A stretch of 64,000 nt of DNA from Halopenitus malekzadehii (lineage in GTDB: Archaea; Halobacteriota; Halobacteria; Halobacteriales; Haloferacaceae). The position numbers and the translations under genes were made by a program. Below are positions 18,249 through 27,367 of this stretch, in pieces; positions within the stretch are counted from its first letter, which is position 1, and each line of letters starts with the position of its first letter. The stretch is taken from the NCBI RefSeq assembly GCF_900108505.1, contig NZ_FNWU01000002.1, forward strand, positions 300,455 to 364,454. Direction: 5' to 3'. The notes beneath the pieces are model-generated. The model worked only from the letters and a program-made list of their open reading frames with translations. It did no database searches and was not told where the DNA came from.

Positions 18249-19265
18249 ATGACCGTCTGTAGCGCACCGGGGAAGGTGTACCTCTTCGGCGAGCACGCCG
18301 TGGTCTACGGGGAACCGGCGGTGCCGTGTGCGATCGAGCGCCGCGCCCGCGTGACCGCCGAGCCGCGCAGCGACGACCACGTTCGCGTCGAGGCCGAGGA
18401 CCTCTCGCTCGACGGCTTCACCGTGGAGTACGACGGCGCCGTCGGCGACCACCCCGACGTGGACGTCGAGCGATCGCTGCTCGATGCGGCGATGGGATAC
18501 ATCGATGCCGCCGTCTCACAGGCACGCGAGGCGGCCGGGGAACCGGACGCGGGCTTCGACATCGCCGTCGAGAGCGACATTCCCCTCGGGGCGGGGCTTG
18601 GATCCTCGGCCGCGGTCGTCGTCGCGGGGATCGACGCGGCCACGCGCGCGCTCGGAGAACCGTTATCGCCGCGGGAACTTGCCGATCGAGCCTACCGCGC
18701 GGAGTACGACGTCCAGGACGGGCAGGCGTCGCGGGCGGACACGTTCTGTTCGGCGATGGGCGGCGCGGTGCGCGTCGAGGGCGACGACTGTGAACGGATC
18801 AAGACGCCGAACCTCCCGTTCGTCGTCGGCTTCGACGGCGGCGCCGGCGACACCGGCGCGCTCGTGGCGGGCGTCAGAGAGCTCAAGGCGGAGTACGACT
18901 TCGCCGCCGACACGGTGACGTCGATCGGCGACATCGTCCGCGAGGGCGAACGGATCCTGGAGACCGCGGATCCCGACGCGGAGCCCGAGTCCGAGCTCCT
19001 CGCGGAGCTCGGCGACCTGATGAACTTCAACCACGGGCTGCTGTCGGCGCTCGGCGTCTCCGCGCGCTCGCTCGATTCGATGGTCTGGGCGGCACGCGAC
19101 GCCGGCGCCCACGGCGCGAAGCTGACGGGGGCCGGCGGGGGCGGGTGCATCGTGGCGCTGGACCCGACGCCGGAGACGGAGACGGCGCTGTCGTTCACAC
19201 AGGGATGTGCCGACGCGTTCCGGGCCGAACTGGCGACCGAGGGCGTTCGCGTGGAGGCGCCGTGA
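18249..19265 (+). CDS. mvk: mevalonate kinase
   Basis: A 338-residue GHMP-superfamily kinase that phosphorylates mevalonate in the archaeal isoprenoid lipid pathway. It has motif 1 at the N-terminus (CSAPGKVYLFGEHAVVYG), the ATP-binding glycine/serine motif 2 PLGAGLGSSAA at residues 112-122, and motif 3 KLTGAGGGGCIV near residue 300. ATG 18249 places motif 1 at residues 4-21, as in the family. The stop overlaps the next gene's ATG by 1 nt, so mevalonate kinase and isopentenyl phosphate kinase are cotranscribed. Confidence 0.96.
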   Translation: MTVCSAPGKVYLFGEHAVVYGEPAVPCAIERRARVTAEPRSDDHVRVEAEDLSLDGFTVEYDGAVGDHPDVDVERSLLDAAMGYIDAAVSQAREAAGEPDAGFDIAVESDIPLGAGLGSSAAVVVAGIDAATRALGEPLSPRELADRAYRAEYDVQDGQASRADTFCSAMGGAVRVEGDDCERIKTPNLPFVVGFDGGAGDTGALVAGVRELKAEYDFAADTVTSIGDIVREGERILETADPDAEPESELLAELGDLMNFNHGLLSALGVSARSLDSMVWAARDAGAHGAKLTGAGGGGCIVALDPTPETETALSFTQGCADAFRAELATEGVRVEAP

Positions 19266-20026
19266 TGACGGGTGAGACGGTCGTCTGCAAGCTCGGCGGC
19301 AGCGTGATCACCGAGAAGGATCGGTCCGAGACGCTCGATGCGCCCGCGCTCGATGCTGCCTGCGACGCGATCGCCGGGGTGCTGGCGGACGACGCCATCG
19401 ACCGACTCGTCGTCGTTCACGGTGGCGGGAGCTTCGGCCACCATCACGCCAGCGCACACGGGATGACCACGACCGCGGGGACCCATAACGTCGACGCCGT
19501 GATGGACGTTCACGGCGCGATGACGACGCTCAACCGGTTCGTCCTCGACCGGCTGCACGAACGGAACGTTCCGGCGCTTCCAGTCCACCCGCTATCGGTC
19601 GGCGCACGGACGGGCGGGCCGGACGGGGAGCTGACGCTGCCGTCGGAGCCCGCCGCGACGCTGCTTGCGGAGGGGTTTGTTCCGGTGTTACACGGTGACG
19701 GGGTCGCCACCGCGAGCGAGGGCGTGACGGTGATCTCGGGCGACGAACTGGTCGTCGAGCTGGCTGCCGACATCGATGCGGACCGGGTCGGCCTCTGTTC
19801 GACGGTTCCCGGCGTCCTCGACGGCGACGGTGACGTGGTTCCCCGGATCGACGCCTTCGAAGACGTCGCCGACCTGCTCGGCGCGAGCGAGTCGACGGAC
19901 GTCTCGGGCGGGATGGCGGCGAAGGTCGAGGAGCTGCTCGGGCTCGGATCGCCGGCGTTCATCTTCGGCCCGGACGACCTCGAGGGATTTCTGCGAGGCG
20001 ACTCGCCCGGGACGCGGATCGGGTAG
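19265..20026 (+). CDS. isopentenyl phosphate kinase
   Basis: A 253-residue amino-acid-kinase-fold enzyme that converts isopentenyl phosphate to isopentenyl diphosphate, the last step of the modified archaeal mevalonate pathway. The N-terminal VCKLGGSVITEKD binds phosphate. GGGSFGHHHASAHG near residues 53-66 contains the catalytic histidine that distinguishes IPKs from other kinases of this fold. DVSGGMAAKVEELL near the C-terminus is the conserved nucleotide-site segment. It pairs with mvk, and idsA further along the window uses its product. Confidence 0.94.
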   Translation: MTGETVVCKLGGSVITEKDRSETLDAPALDAACDAIAGVLADDAIDRLVVVHGGGSFGHHHASAHGMTTTAGTHNVDAVMDVHGAMTTLNRFVLDRLHERNVPALPVHPLSVGARTGGPDGELTLPSEPAATLLAEGFVPVLHGDGVATASEGVTVISGDELVVELAADIDADRVGLCSTVPGVLDGDGDVVPRIDAFEDVADLLGASESTDVSGGMAAKVEELLGLGSPAFIFGPDDLEGFLRGDSPGTRIG

Positions 20027-20050
20027 GGACGGCCGCTCTCCGTGTCGCGG

Positions 20051-21481
20051 TCACTCGGTCGCGTCGATCGCTTGCTCGAGCAACCTCGTCGCGCGGTCAT
20101 ACAGGGCGTCGGCGTCCGCATCGGTCCGCGCCTGAGCGGTCAGCCGGATCAGCGGCTGCGTGCCGGAGGCGCGAACGAGCATCCAGCCGTCGTCGGTCTC
20201 GATGCGGACGCCGTCGAGAGTGCTCCGGGCGTCGGGCGGGAACTCCTCGGCCGCCAGCGCCTCAACGGCCGTCATCACGGCCGTCTTTCCGGTAACCTCG
20301 CGGTTTCCGCGCCGGATCGGGTACGAGGGGAGCTCCGCGACCCGTTCGGCGAGGGAGCGTTCGGCGGCAAGCGACGCGATCCGAACCGCCGCGAGCGGGC
20401 CGTCCGGACACAGCGTCTCGGACGGGAAGATCCAGGCGCCGGAGGGCTCACCACCGAAGACAACTCCGTCCGTTGCGGCACGTTCGGCGACGGCGACGTC
20501 CCCGACGCGGGTTCTGACGAGTTCGGCACCGACGTCGGCGAGCGCGTCGTCGACCGCGAGGCTCGTGTTGAGCGGCGCGGCGACGGTGGGATGATCGATG
20601 CCCTCGGCGCCGGTACCCGCATCGGCCACGGCGGCGCGCGCGAGCAGCGCAAGCAGCGTGTCACCCTCGAGGAACCGCCCGTCGTCCGCGACCGCCATCA
20701 TTCGGTCGGCGTCGCCGTCGTGAGCGATCCCGAGGTCGGCGTCGGTTTCAGCCACGTGCGTTCGAAGCGACGCGCACGTCTCGGCGGTCGGCTCGCTGGG
20801 CCGACCCGGGAACCGACCGTCCCGCTGGCCGTTGAGCGTCTCGACGGCCGCGCCGAGTTCGACGAGGGCGTCGGCGGTGACTCGCCCGGCCCCGTTTCCC
20901 AGGTCGACGACGACGCGAGTTCCCGAAAGCGGGGCGGCCGACCGCTGGTCATCACCCGCTTCCGCCCCGCGGTCAGCGGACGCAGCCAGCGCTCGCCGCC
21001 CGGCTGCCACGATCGCAGCCCGGTGGCTGGCGGTCGCGGAGCGCTCGAAGACGTCGCCGAACCCGTGACGCCGACCGTGGTCGTTCGGGTCGGCCGGCTC
21101 GAAGGCGTCGGACCGAACGCGGTCGGCGATCCGGTCCTGATCGTCGGCGTCGAACGCCTGACCGGAGGGCGTCCAGAGTTTGAAACCGTTGTCCGCGGGC
21201 GGATTGTGCGAGGCAGTGACGACGACGCCGGCATCCGCGCCGGCGCCGGAAACCGCTCGGGCGATCGTCGGCGTCGCGGCGACGCCGACGTCAAGGACGT
21301 CGGTCCCCGATTCGACCAGTCCCGCAGCGAGCGCGTCGACGAACGCCCGCCCGGAATCGCGGACGTCGCGACCCACGACGACGGCGTCGGTTTCCATCCC
21401 GAGCGCACGGCCGATCGAAACCGCGAGGGCTGCCGTGATCTCCTCCCCGACCGGACCGCGAACGCCGCTCGTTCCGAACAT
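20051..21481 (-). CDS. phosphoglucosamine/phosphohexomutase (GlmM-like)
   Basis: A 476-residue alpha-D-phosphohexomutase. It starts with the family motif MFGTSGVRGP. The phosphoserine is Ser91 in VTASHNP, the metal loop is DGDADR at residues 255-260, and the sugar-binding loop is GGEPSGAWIF. The C-terminal phosphate loop shows RASGTQPLIR. This pattern fits archaeal GlmM, but phosphoglucomutase or phosphomannomutase activity cannot be excluded. An acidic insertion of about 30 residues occurs near residue 165. ATG 21481 is chosen because the motif starts there. It converges with the isopentenyl phosphate kinase gene. Confidence 0.9.
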   Translation of the reverse strand: MFGTSGVRGPVGEEITAALAVSIGRALGMETDAVVVGRDVRDSGRAFVDALAAGLVESGTDVLDVGVAATPTIARAVSGAGADAGVVVTASHNPPADNGFKLWTPSGQAFDADDQDRIADRVRSDAFEPADPNDHGRRHGFGDVFERSATASHRAAIVAAGRRALAASADRGAEAGDDQRSAAPLSGTRVVVDLGNGAGRVTADALVELGAAVETLNGQRDGRFPGRPSEPTAETCASLRTHVAETDADLGIAHDGDADRMMAVADDGRFLEGDTLLALLARAAVADAGTGAEGIDHPTVAAPLNTSLAVDDALADVGAELVRTRVGDVAVAERAATDGVVFGGEPSGAWIFPSETLCPDGPLAAVRIASLAAERSLAERVAELPSYPIRRGNREVTGKTAVMTAVEALAAEEFPPDARSTLDGVRIETDDGWMLVRASGTQPLIRLTAQARTDADADALYDRATRLLEQAIDATE

Positions 21482-21658
21482 ACCGTCGGGTGGCGGAGAC
21501 GGCCTAAAAGCGATCGGGTCACGTCCGTCGGCGGCGACGGCGGCAACCGTGGCGGGCGACGGCAACCGTGGCGGGCGGTGGCTGATGGACGGGCCCGCCC
21601 GCGGGCCGGATCCTCACGTGACACAACCCTTATTCGCCCGACACGCCTTCCCTGGGGT

Positions 21659-22702
21659 ATGGACGAATCCGGCGTACGCGATCTCCTTCGGTCGGTGACC
21701 GACCCCGACCTGGACGGTGACATCGTCTCCCTCGGGCTCGTGAACGACGTGACGGTGCGGGAGGACGGTACGACCGTCAGCGTCTCGCTTGCCCTCGGCG
21801 CACCCTACTCGTCGACCGAGACGGCGATCGCCGAGGAGGTTCGATCGACGCTGTCGGATGCCGGCCTCGAGCCGGAGCTATCGGCGCGGATCCCGACCGC
21901 GGTCACGCCGGACGAGCAGGTCCTTCCAAAGGTAAAAAACGTCATCGCGGTCGCCTCCGGCAAGGGCGGCGTCGGGAAGTCGACGATGGCGGTCAACATC
22001 GCGGCCGGCCTCTCGGATAGGGGTGCAAGCGTTGGCCTCTTCGACGCCGACGTCTACGGGCCGAACGTGCCGCGGATGGTCGGCGCCGAAACGCCGCCGC
22101 GGACCGACGGCGAGACGATCGTGCCCCCCGAACAGTACGGGATGCGCGTGATGAGTATGGACTTTCTCACCGGCGAGGACGACCCCGTCATCTGGCGCGG
22201 GCCGATGGTCCACAAGATCATCACCCAGCTCGTCGAGGACGTCGACTGGGGCGAACTCGACTACCTCGTGCTGGACCTGCCACCGGGGACCGGCGACACG
22301 CAGCTGACGATCCTTCAAACGCTACCGTTGACCGGCGCGGTGATCGTGACGACGCCGGAGGAGGTGGCGCTCGATGACGCGGTCAAGGGCCTTCGAATGT
22401 TCGGGAAACACGACACGAACGTGCTCGGCGTGGCGGAGAACATGGCCGGGTTCCGGTGTCCGGACTGCGGGAGCGTCCACGACGTCTTCGGCGAGGGTGG
22501 CGGCGAACGGCTCGCCGCCGAACACGACCTGCCGTTCCTCGGCGGCGTTCCCCTCGACCCGGCCGTTCGAACCGGCGGCGACGGCGGGGAACCGATCGTG
22601 TTGGACGAGGGGGAGACGGCCGACGCGTTCGCGGCCATCAGCGAGGCCGTCGCGAACAACGCCGGCATCGTCCGCCGTCGGCGGGCAAGCGACCAGCCCT
22701 GA
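21659..22702 (+). CDS. mrp: Mrp/NBP35 family Fe-S carrier P-loop ATPase
   Basis: A 347-residue protein with an N-terminal MIP18/DUF59 domain, about residues 1-75 (DLLRSVTDPDLDGDIVSLGLV), followed by the Mrp ATPase. The deviant Walker A is GKGGVGKST at residues 101-109. FDADVYGPNVPRM and LDLPPGTGDTQLT are family signatures, and the Fe-S binding pair is C267-P-D-C270. Mrp proteins carry [4Fe-4S] clusters to target apoproteins. The ATG follows a TATA-like cttattc 27 nt upstream. The next gene starts 2 nt after the stop and is probably cotranscribed. Confidence 0.95.
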   Translation: MDESGVRDLLRSVTDPDLDGDIVSLGLVNDVTVREDGTTVSVSLALGAPYSSTETAIAEEVRSTLSDAGLEPELSARIPTAVTPDEQVLPKVKNVIAVASGKGGVGKSTMAVNIAAGLSDRGASVGLFDADVYGPNVPRMVGAETPPRTDGETIVPPEQYGMRVMSMDFLTGEDDPVIWRGPMVHKIITQLVEDVDWGELDYLVLDLPPGTGDTQLTILQTLPLTGAVIVTTPEEVALDDAVKGLRMFGKHDTNVLGVAENMAGFRCPDCGSVHDVFGEGGGERLAAEHDLPFLGGVPLDPAVRTGGDGGEPIVLDEGETADAFAAISEAVANNAGIVRRRRASDQP

Positions 22703-22704
22703 GG

Positions 22705-23040
22705 ATGACTGACGACGAAGACCGGGAAACGGGGGACGACAAAGACCGGGAAACGGGGGACGACAAAGACCGGGAAACGGGGGACGGGGATCGAGGGATC
22801 GACGCCGCCGGGATGGCTGGATCCGGCGTGATCCTCGACGGCGACGCCGAAACCCGGCGGGCACTCCGAGCGATCGCGGAGGACGTCCGCGGGGAGAGCT
22901 CGGAGAGCCAGCAGGTCGCGGCGATCCTCTATCGGGTCTCGGACCTGTACGACCCAGCCGAGGACACCTCGCCGGAGGCGATCTATCGGAACGTCAGGCA
23001 GATTATGCGCGTCAAAGCTCGGGGCGGCCTGGACCGCTGA
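22705..23040 (+). CDS. small acidic haloarchaeal protein with N-terminal octapeptide repeats
   Basis: A 111-residue protein starting 2 nt after mrp. Residues 6-29 are three near-perfect copies of DRETGDDK encoded by a 24-bp tandem repeat. The rest (TRRALRAIAEDVRGESSES, then VAAILYRVSDLYDPAEDTSPEAIYRNVRQIMRVK) looks like a small folded helical domain. The repeat is probably a strain-variable disordered tail. I do not recognise the family. Its tight linkage suggests coexpression with Mrp, but that does not establish a shared function. Confidence 0.75.
   Translation: MTDDEDRETGDDKDRETGDDKDRETGDGDRGIDAAGMAGSGVILDGDAETRRALRAIAEDVRGESSESQQVAAILYRVSDLYDPAEDTSPEAIYRNVRQIMRVKARGGLDR
22720..22786. repeat. 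24-bp in-frame tandem repeat
   Basis: Units of 24 nt beginning gaccgggaaacgggggacga start at 22720, 22744 and 22768; the first two are identical and the third is truncated. Because 24 is a multiple of three, copy number can change without breaking the reading frame. Confidence 0.95.
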
Positions 23041-23139
23041 CCCTGCGGACTCGAGCCGGACGAATTCGGCCCGACGAGTTCCGGATCACCGCATCGAGCG
23101 GAACGTAACGACTATGCCACCCGATCGCGAAACCGGGGT

Positions 23140-23457
23140 ATGGACTGGCCACACGACCCCGACGGCGAGGAGGGGAGCGAGGGCAAGCGGAAGTACGGCC
23201 ACGCGGTCCTCGCGAAGAAGATCGACGAGGAGGAGGACTTCCCGCTGTCCGCCGCCGAGTACGTCGAACAGTACGGCGACCACCCGGTTCGGATCGACTA
23301 CGAGACCGTCGTCTCCGTCGAGGAGATCTTCGATCACGTCGATCAGGAGGAGTTCGCGGACTTCATCGAGTTCCACCAGGAACTCGGCCGGGCGATGCGC
23401 GAGGCGGGATACTGGTTCTACGAGGGTTCCGATCAGTTCGTCAGGTCCCGGGCATAA
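23140..23457 (+). CDS. DUF5785-like haloarchaeal protein
   Basis: A soluble 105-residue acidic protein starting MDWPHDPDGEEGSEGKRKYG and containing FPLSAAEYVEQYGDHPVRIDY and FADFIEFHQELGRAMREAGYW. From memory this is the pattern of the DUF5785 family, widespread in Halobacteria and of unknown function. There is no metal motif and no membrane segment. The gene is preceded by a 100-nt gap. Confidence 0.75.
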   Translation: MDWPHDPDGEEGSEGKRKYGHAVLAKKIDEEEDFPLSAAEYVEQYGDHPVRIDYETVVSVEEIFDHVDQEEFADFIEFHQELGRAMREAGYWFYEGSDQFVRSRA

Positions 23458-23560
23458 CGGCCGTCAACAGCCGGTTCGATCATCGACCGAGAAACTAGAA
23501 CGCGACACGGCATAACTGTACTGGAGACAGGTTTTACACCTTCCCGTCCGATCTAGTGGT

Positions 23561-24130
23561 ATGAACAGTGATACCAGTACACGTGATCTGATGCACCGGG
23601 AGTTTCCGGGCGTCAGCGAATCGGACACGCTGGACGAGGCCGCAACACTGCTGGTCTCCGAGTCGGCCGACTGTCTCGTGGTCGTTCGTGGCGAGGAGCC
23701 CGTCGGGTGTCTGTCCCTTCGCGATGCGCTTGCAGCGGTGATCGACGGCTCCGAACCGGCGACGACGACCGTCGGAGACGCGATGAGCCGGTCGACGCCG
23801 ACGATCGACGCCGGCGAGCCGATCGACGTCGCCGAGGAGCGATTGGTCGCCGAAGGCACGAGCCGGCTGATCGTGACCGACGGGGAGCGTGCGGTCGGGC
23901 TCCTCACCGAACACGACGTCCTCGCTGCGCGGCCAGCACAGCGGCTCGAGGAGGCGAGCGCCGGGGCGGGTACGAACGGGGCTCGGCGGACGAGCGCTTC
24001 GGAGCCGGCCGCCGAGCGAGCGACCGCCGAGGAACCAACCCAGAGCATCTGTGAGGTCTGTGGTTCCCTGGCTGCGACTCTTGAGACCCACAACGGCCAG
24101 CTGGTGTGTGCTGACTGCCAGGAAGTCTAG
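23561..24130 (+). CDS. tandem CBS-domain protein with C-terminal zinc ribbon
   Basis: A 189-residue protein with two CBS modules (about residues 4-62 and 70-125), which form a Bateman pair that usually senses adenine nucleotides. A disordered Ala/Glu linker follows. The C-terminus is a zinc ribbon with C164xxC167 and C183xxC186. CBS plus zinc ribbon suggests a small regulatory protein that may contact nucleic acid or a partner enzyme. The ATG lies about 27 nt after a TATA-like ttttaca. It is monocistronic. Confidence 0.88.
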   Translation: MNSDTSTRDLMHREFPGVSESDTLDEAATLLVSESADCLVVVRGEEPVGCLSLRDALAAVIDGSEPATTTVGDAMSRSTPTIDAGEPIDVAEERLVAEGTSRLIVTDGERAVGLLTEHDVLAARPAQRLEEASAGAGTNGARRTSASEPAAERATAEEPTQSICEVCGSLAATLETHNGQLVCADCQEV

Positions 24131-24279
24131 TTGGCCGGCGGGACCCGATCCGGATGGGAACGACCGATCGTCCGATCGACGACTCGAAGAGAATCGAAAA
24201 TCCCGGATCGCCACGGACCACGCGTGTTTCGCATTGTACCGGATATTTATTACCTAGTGCGTTGTTGTACCGAACCGAT

Positions 24280-25599
24280 ATGACGCGTACAATTCGACGA
24301 CGTGACGTGCTCTCCGGCGCGGCCGGCCTCAGCATCGTTTCCATCGCGGGCTGTTCCGGGAACGGAAACGGCGGCGGCAACGGCAATGGCGGCGGGAACG
24401 GAAACGGTGACGGGAACGGCGGTGGCAACGGAAACGACGGCGGCAACGGAGACGGCGCGGTCCCGACGATTGACTACGGGGTTCTAATGCCCGAAACCGG
24501 CGATCTCGGGAGCCTCGGCGGTCCGATCCGTGACGGCGCACTGTTGCCCGCCCATCAGCTCGAAGGTGAAACCGGATTCACCGTCGACACTGACACGGGC
24601 GACACGCAAACGAACCCGCAGACGGGGATCTCGGAGGCGAACAGCCTCGTCAATGCGGGCATCCCCGCCGTCGTGGGACCTGCAGCATCCAACGTCAACC
24701 TCCAGGTCGCACAGCAGATCTACATTCCGAACCAGATCGTCGGGATCTCGCCGGCCTCCACCGCACCGGCGGTGACCGACCTCGAGGACGACGACTACGT
24801 CTTTCGAACGTGTCCATCCGACGCGCTGCAGGGACCGGTGCTCGCGGATCTCGCCGTCGATCGGTTCGAGGCGTCGACGGTCGGCACGCTCTATCTCAAC
24901 GACAACTACGGACAGGCGCTCGAGGACGAGTTCGTCTCCGCCTTCCAGGACAACGACGGGCAGGCGGTCAACCGCGTCTCCTTCGAGCCCGAACAGGCGT
25001 CCTACTCCTCACAGATCAGCGAGGCGCTCAACGACAACCCGGACGTGTTGATGATCGTCGGGTTCCCGCAGTCGGGGATCACGCTGTTCCGCGACTTCTA
25101 CAACGAGTACGCGAGCGATTACGACGTTCCGATCCTCGTCACCGACGGGCTCAACGACTCGACGCTCCCCGAGGAGGTCGGCAATCCGATGAACAACGTC
25201 TGGGGGACCTCTCCGGGATCCACCGGTCCCGGCAACGATCGGTTCACCGAGCTGTACCAGGACCAGTACGACCTCGAACCCGGCGTGTTCAACGCTCACG
25301 CCTACGACGCCGCCGCCGTGATCATCCTCGCGAGCGCCGCGTCCGACACGGACGACCCGACCGGAACCGACGTCCGTGACTCCCTCCGAGCGGTCGCCAA
25401 CCCCGACGGCACGGAGGTGACGCCGGAGAACCTCGCGGAGGGCGTCGAGATGGCTGCCGCCGGCGAGGCGATCAACTACCAGGGCGCGTCCTCACAGGTG
25501 AACTTCGACGATAACGGCGACATGCAGGCGGTCTCGTACAACGTCTTCCGGTACCAGGACGGGGACGTCGTGAACGTCGAGACGATCGATGTCGAGTAG
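24280..25599 (+). CDS. ABC transporter substrate-binding lipoprotein, branched-chain amino acid type
   Basis: A 439-residue periplasmic-binding-protein-fold receptor of the leucine/isoleucine/valine family. The N-terminus has a twin-arginine motif (RTIRRRDVLSGAAG) and a lipobox ending in Cys27. A Gly/Asn-rich flexible tether of about 35 residues follows. The mature domain starts with IDYGVLMPETGDLGSLG and contains VVGPAASNVNLQ and LYLNDNYGQALEDEF, typical of the family. A TATA-like atttatta lies 27 nt upstream. It faces the livHMGF operon tail to tail, with only 26 nt between stop codons, so the receptor has its own promoter. Confidence 0.93.
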   Translation: MTRTIRRRDVLSGAAGLSIVSIAGCSGNGNGGGNGNGGGNGNGDGNGGGNGNDGGNGDGAVPTIDYGVLMPETGDLGSLGGPIRDGALLPAHQLEGETGFTVDTDTGDTQTNPQTGISEANSLVNAGIPAVVGPAASNVNLQVAQQIYIPNQIVGISPASTAPAVTDLEDDDYVFRTCPSDALQGPVLADLAVDRFEASTVGTLYLNDNYGQALEDEFVSAFQDNDGQAVNRVSFEPEQASYSSQISEALNDNPDVLMIVGFPQSGITLFRDFYNEYASDYDVPILVTDGLNDSTLPEEVGNPMNNVWGTSPGSTGPGNDRFTELYQDQYDLEPGVFNAHAYDAAAVIILASAASDTDDPTGTDVRDSLRAVANPDGTEVTPENLAEGVEMAAAGEAINYQGASSQVNFDDNGDMQAVSYNVFRYQDGDVVNVETIDVE

Positions 25600-25625
25600 G
25601 GCGGCCGGAGACCACCCACGCCGGA

Positions 25626-26414
25626 CTATCCACCCAGGAACTGCTGGCGGACTTCCTCGTCCGCCAACAGCCGGGTACCGGCATCGGTGTACGCGTTCTG
25701 CCCCTGCGTCAGGACGTAGCCGCGGTCACAGCGCCGCAGCGCCTCCGTGGCGTTCTGTTCGACCATCAGGACCGCGGTTCCGTTCTCGTTGATCTCGTCG
25801 ATCCGATCGAACATGTCGTCGACGAGGTCCGGCGCGAGCCCGGCGGAGGGCTCGTCCAACAACAGGAGGTCGGGATCGAGCATCAGGGCACGTCCCATCG
25901 CGACCATCTGTCGTTGGCCACCCGACATCGTCCCCGCCTTTTGATCGCGTCGGTCACGGAGGACGGGGAACCGGTCATACACCGCCTCGATCCGTGATTC
26001 GGGGACCGTATCCAGAATGTACGCACCCATCTCGAGGTTCTCGCGGACGGTCAAGCCGTCGAAGACGTTGTTCGACTGTGGGACGTAGCTGATCCCCTTG
26101 TGGATGATTCGTTCGGGCGGCAGTTCGTGGATCGGTTCGGACTCGAAGGAGATCGTCCCGCCGAGATACGTCGTCAACCCGAAGACGGTCTTCATCACGG
26201 TCGATTTGCCGGCGCCGTTCGGGCCGACGATCGTCACGTACTCGCCGTCGCCGACGTCCAGATCGATCCCCGAGAGGATCTGGAGCTCGCCGTATCCGGC
26301 ATCGAGATCGCGAACACGAAGGATCGCGTCATCGGGGGCGCCAACGTCGGCGTCCGTTCGCGTTTCGTCGGCGCCAGCGTCCCGCGTTCGGTCGACCGGC
26401 TCGGGATCGCTCAT
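25626..26414 (-). CDS. livF: branched-chain amino acid ABC transporter ATPase LivF
   Basis: A 262-residue ABC ATPase with Walker A GPNGAGKST, signature MSGGQRQM, Walker B LLLLDEPSAGLAP and an H-loop replaced in the usual LivF manner (MVEQNA). An acidic 30-residue N-terminal extension precedes the fold. It overlaps livG by 4 nt and is the last gene of livHMGF. Confidence 0.94.
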   Translation of the reverse strand: MSDPEPVDRTRDAGADETRTDADVGAPDDAILRVRDLDAGYGELQILSGIDLDVGDGEYVTIVGPNGAGKSTVMKTVFGLTTYLGGTISFESEPIHELPPERIIHKGISYVPQSNNVFDGLTVRENLEMGAYILDTVPESRIEAVYDRFPVLRDRRDQKAGTMSGGQRQMVAMGRALMLDPDLLLLDEPSAGLAPDLVDDMFDRIDEINENGTAVLMVEQNATEALRRCDRGYVLTQGQNAYTDAGTRLLADEEVRQQFLGG

Positions 26415-27367
26415 TCGGAACTCCCTCCGAGGTACGCGTCGATGACCTGCTCGTTCGATCTGATCTCCGTCGGTGGCCCCTCCGCCAACAGCGATCCCTG
26501 GTGCATAACGATGACGTGTTCACAGTGGTCCATAATCACGTCCATATCGTGTTCGACGAGCAGGAACGTGTACCCCTGATCGCGGAGGTCGTGGATCCGA
26601 TCGAGCAACTTCTCCTCGAGGGTCGGGTTCACCCCCGCAAGCGGTTCATCGAGCAACAGGAGGTCCGGATCCGTCATCAGCGCACGCGCCATCTCCAGCA
26701 GTTTCCGTTGCCCGCCGGATAACGCTCCGGCCTTCTGACGGGCGAGGTGGTCGATCTCGAAGAACTCGAGAGTCTCCCAGACGCGCTCGCGAAGCTCGCG
26801 TTCCTGGTCGATCACGGACCCGCGGGCGCCGGGCATCACCGACCGCCACAGCTGCTCGCCGACCTGGTCGGTCGGCGCGAGCATCAGGTTCTCGAGGACC
26901 GTCATCTCCGGCAGCTCGCGAGCGATCTGGAACGTCCGGACCAGTCCGCGGGTCGCGATCTGGTCCGGCCGGAAGCCGGTCACGTCCGCGCCGTTGAACC
27001 GAACGGATCCCGAGTCGGGCTCGAGCGCACCCGCGATACAGTCGAACGTGGTCGATTTGCCGGCTCCGTTCGGGCCGATCAATCCGGTGATGGTGCCGGC
27101 CTCGACCGCGAAGCTCACGTCGTCGACGGCCACGATGCCGCCGAAGGTCTTCCGGAGGTTTCGAACCTGCAGGGGGACGTCCGGCGGCGTCTCCGCGGCC
27201 TCCCGTTCGACCCGTGAATCCTGCGTTTCGGGCGCTGTAGACGCGTTTTCCTCGGAGGCGGCGTTCGTCGTGCCCGCCGCGTCCGCGATGGTGGCCGCGT
27301 CCGCATCGACGGCCGGTTCCACACCGACGTCATCGGTCTCCTCGCCGGCGTCGGCATCCTTACTCAT
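26411..27367 (-). CDS. livG: branched-chain amino acid ABC transporter ATPase LivG
   Basis: A 318-residue ABC ATPase. Walker A is GPNGAGKST, the signature is LSGGQRKLLEMARAL, and LLDEPLAGVNPTLEEKLL with VEHDMDVIMDHCE completes the LivG pattern. Residues 1-70 form a long acidic, low-complexity extension not found in bacterial LivG. ATG 27367 overlaps the livM stop by 8 nt, implying translational coupling. Confidence 0.94.
   Translation of the reverse strand: MSKDADAGEETDDVGVEPAVDADAATIADAAGTTNAASEENASTAPETQDSRVEREAAETPPDVPLQVRNLRKTFGGIVAVDDVSFAVEAGTITGLIGPNGAGKSTTFDCIAGALEPDSGSVRFNGADVTGFRPDQIATRGLVRTFQIARELPEMTVLENLMLAPTDQVGEQLWRSVMPGARGSVIDQERELRERVWETLEFFEIDHLARQKAGALSGGQRKLLEMARALMTDPDLLLLDEPLAGVNPTLEEKLLDRIHDLRDQGYTFLLVEHDMDVIMDHCEHVIVMHQGSLLAEGPPTEIRSNEQVIDAYLGGSSE

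Noticed and set aside
16971..18452. 493-codon minus-strand frame across rps2 and the following gap
   Set aside because: It is antisense to rps2 and mvk. The part in the gap 17850-18248 has no conserved motif.
20042..21658. N-terminal extension of the Mrp frame
   Set aside because: The upstream part is antisense to the hexose phosphate mutase. The Mrp family start and a TATA box fit ATG 21659.
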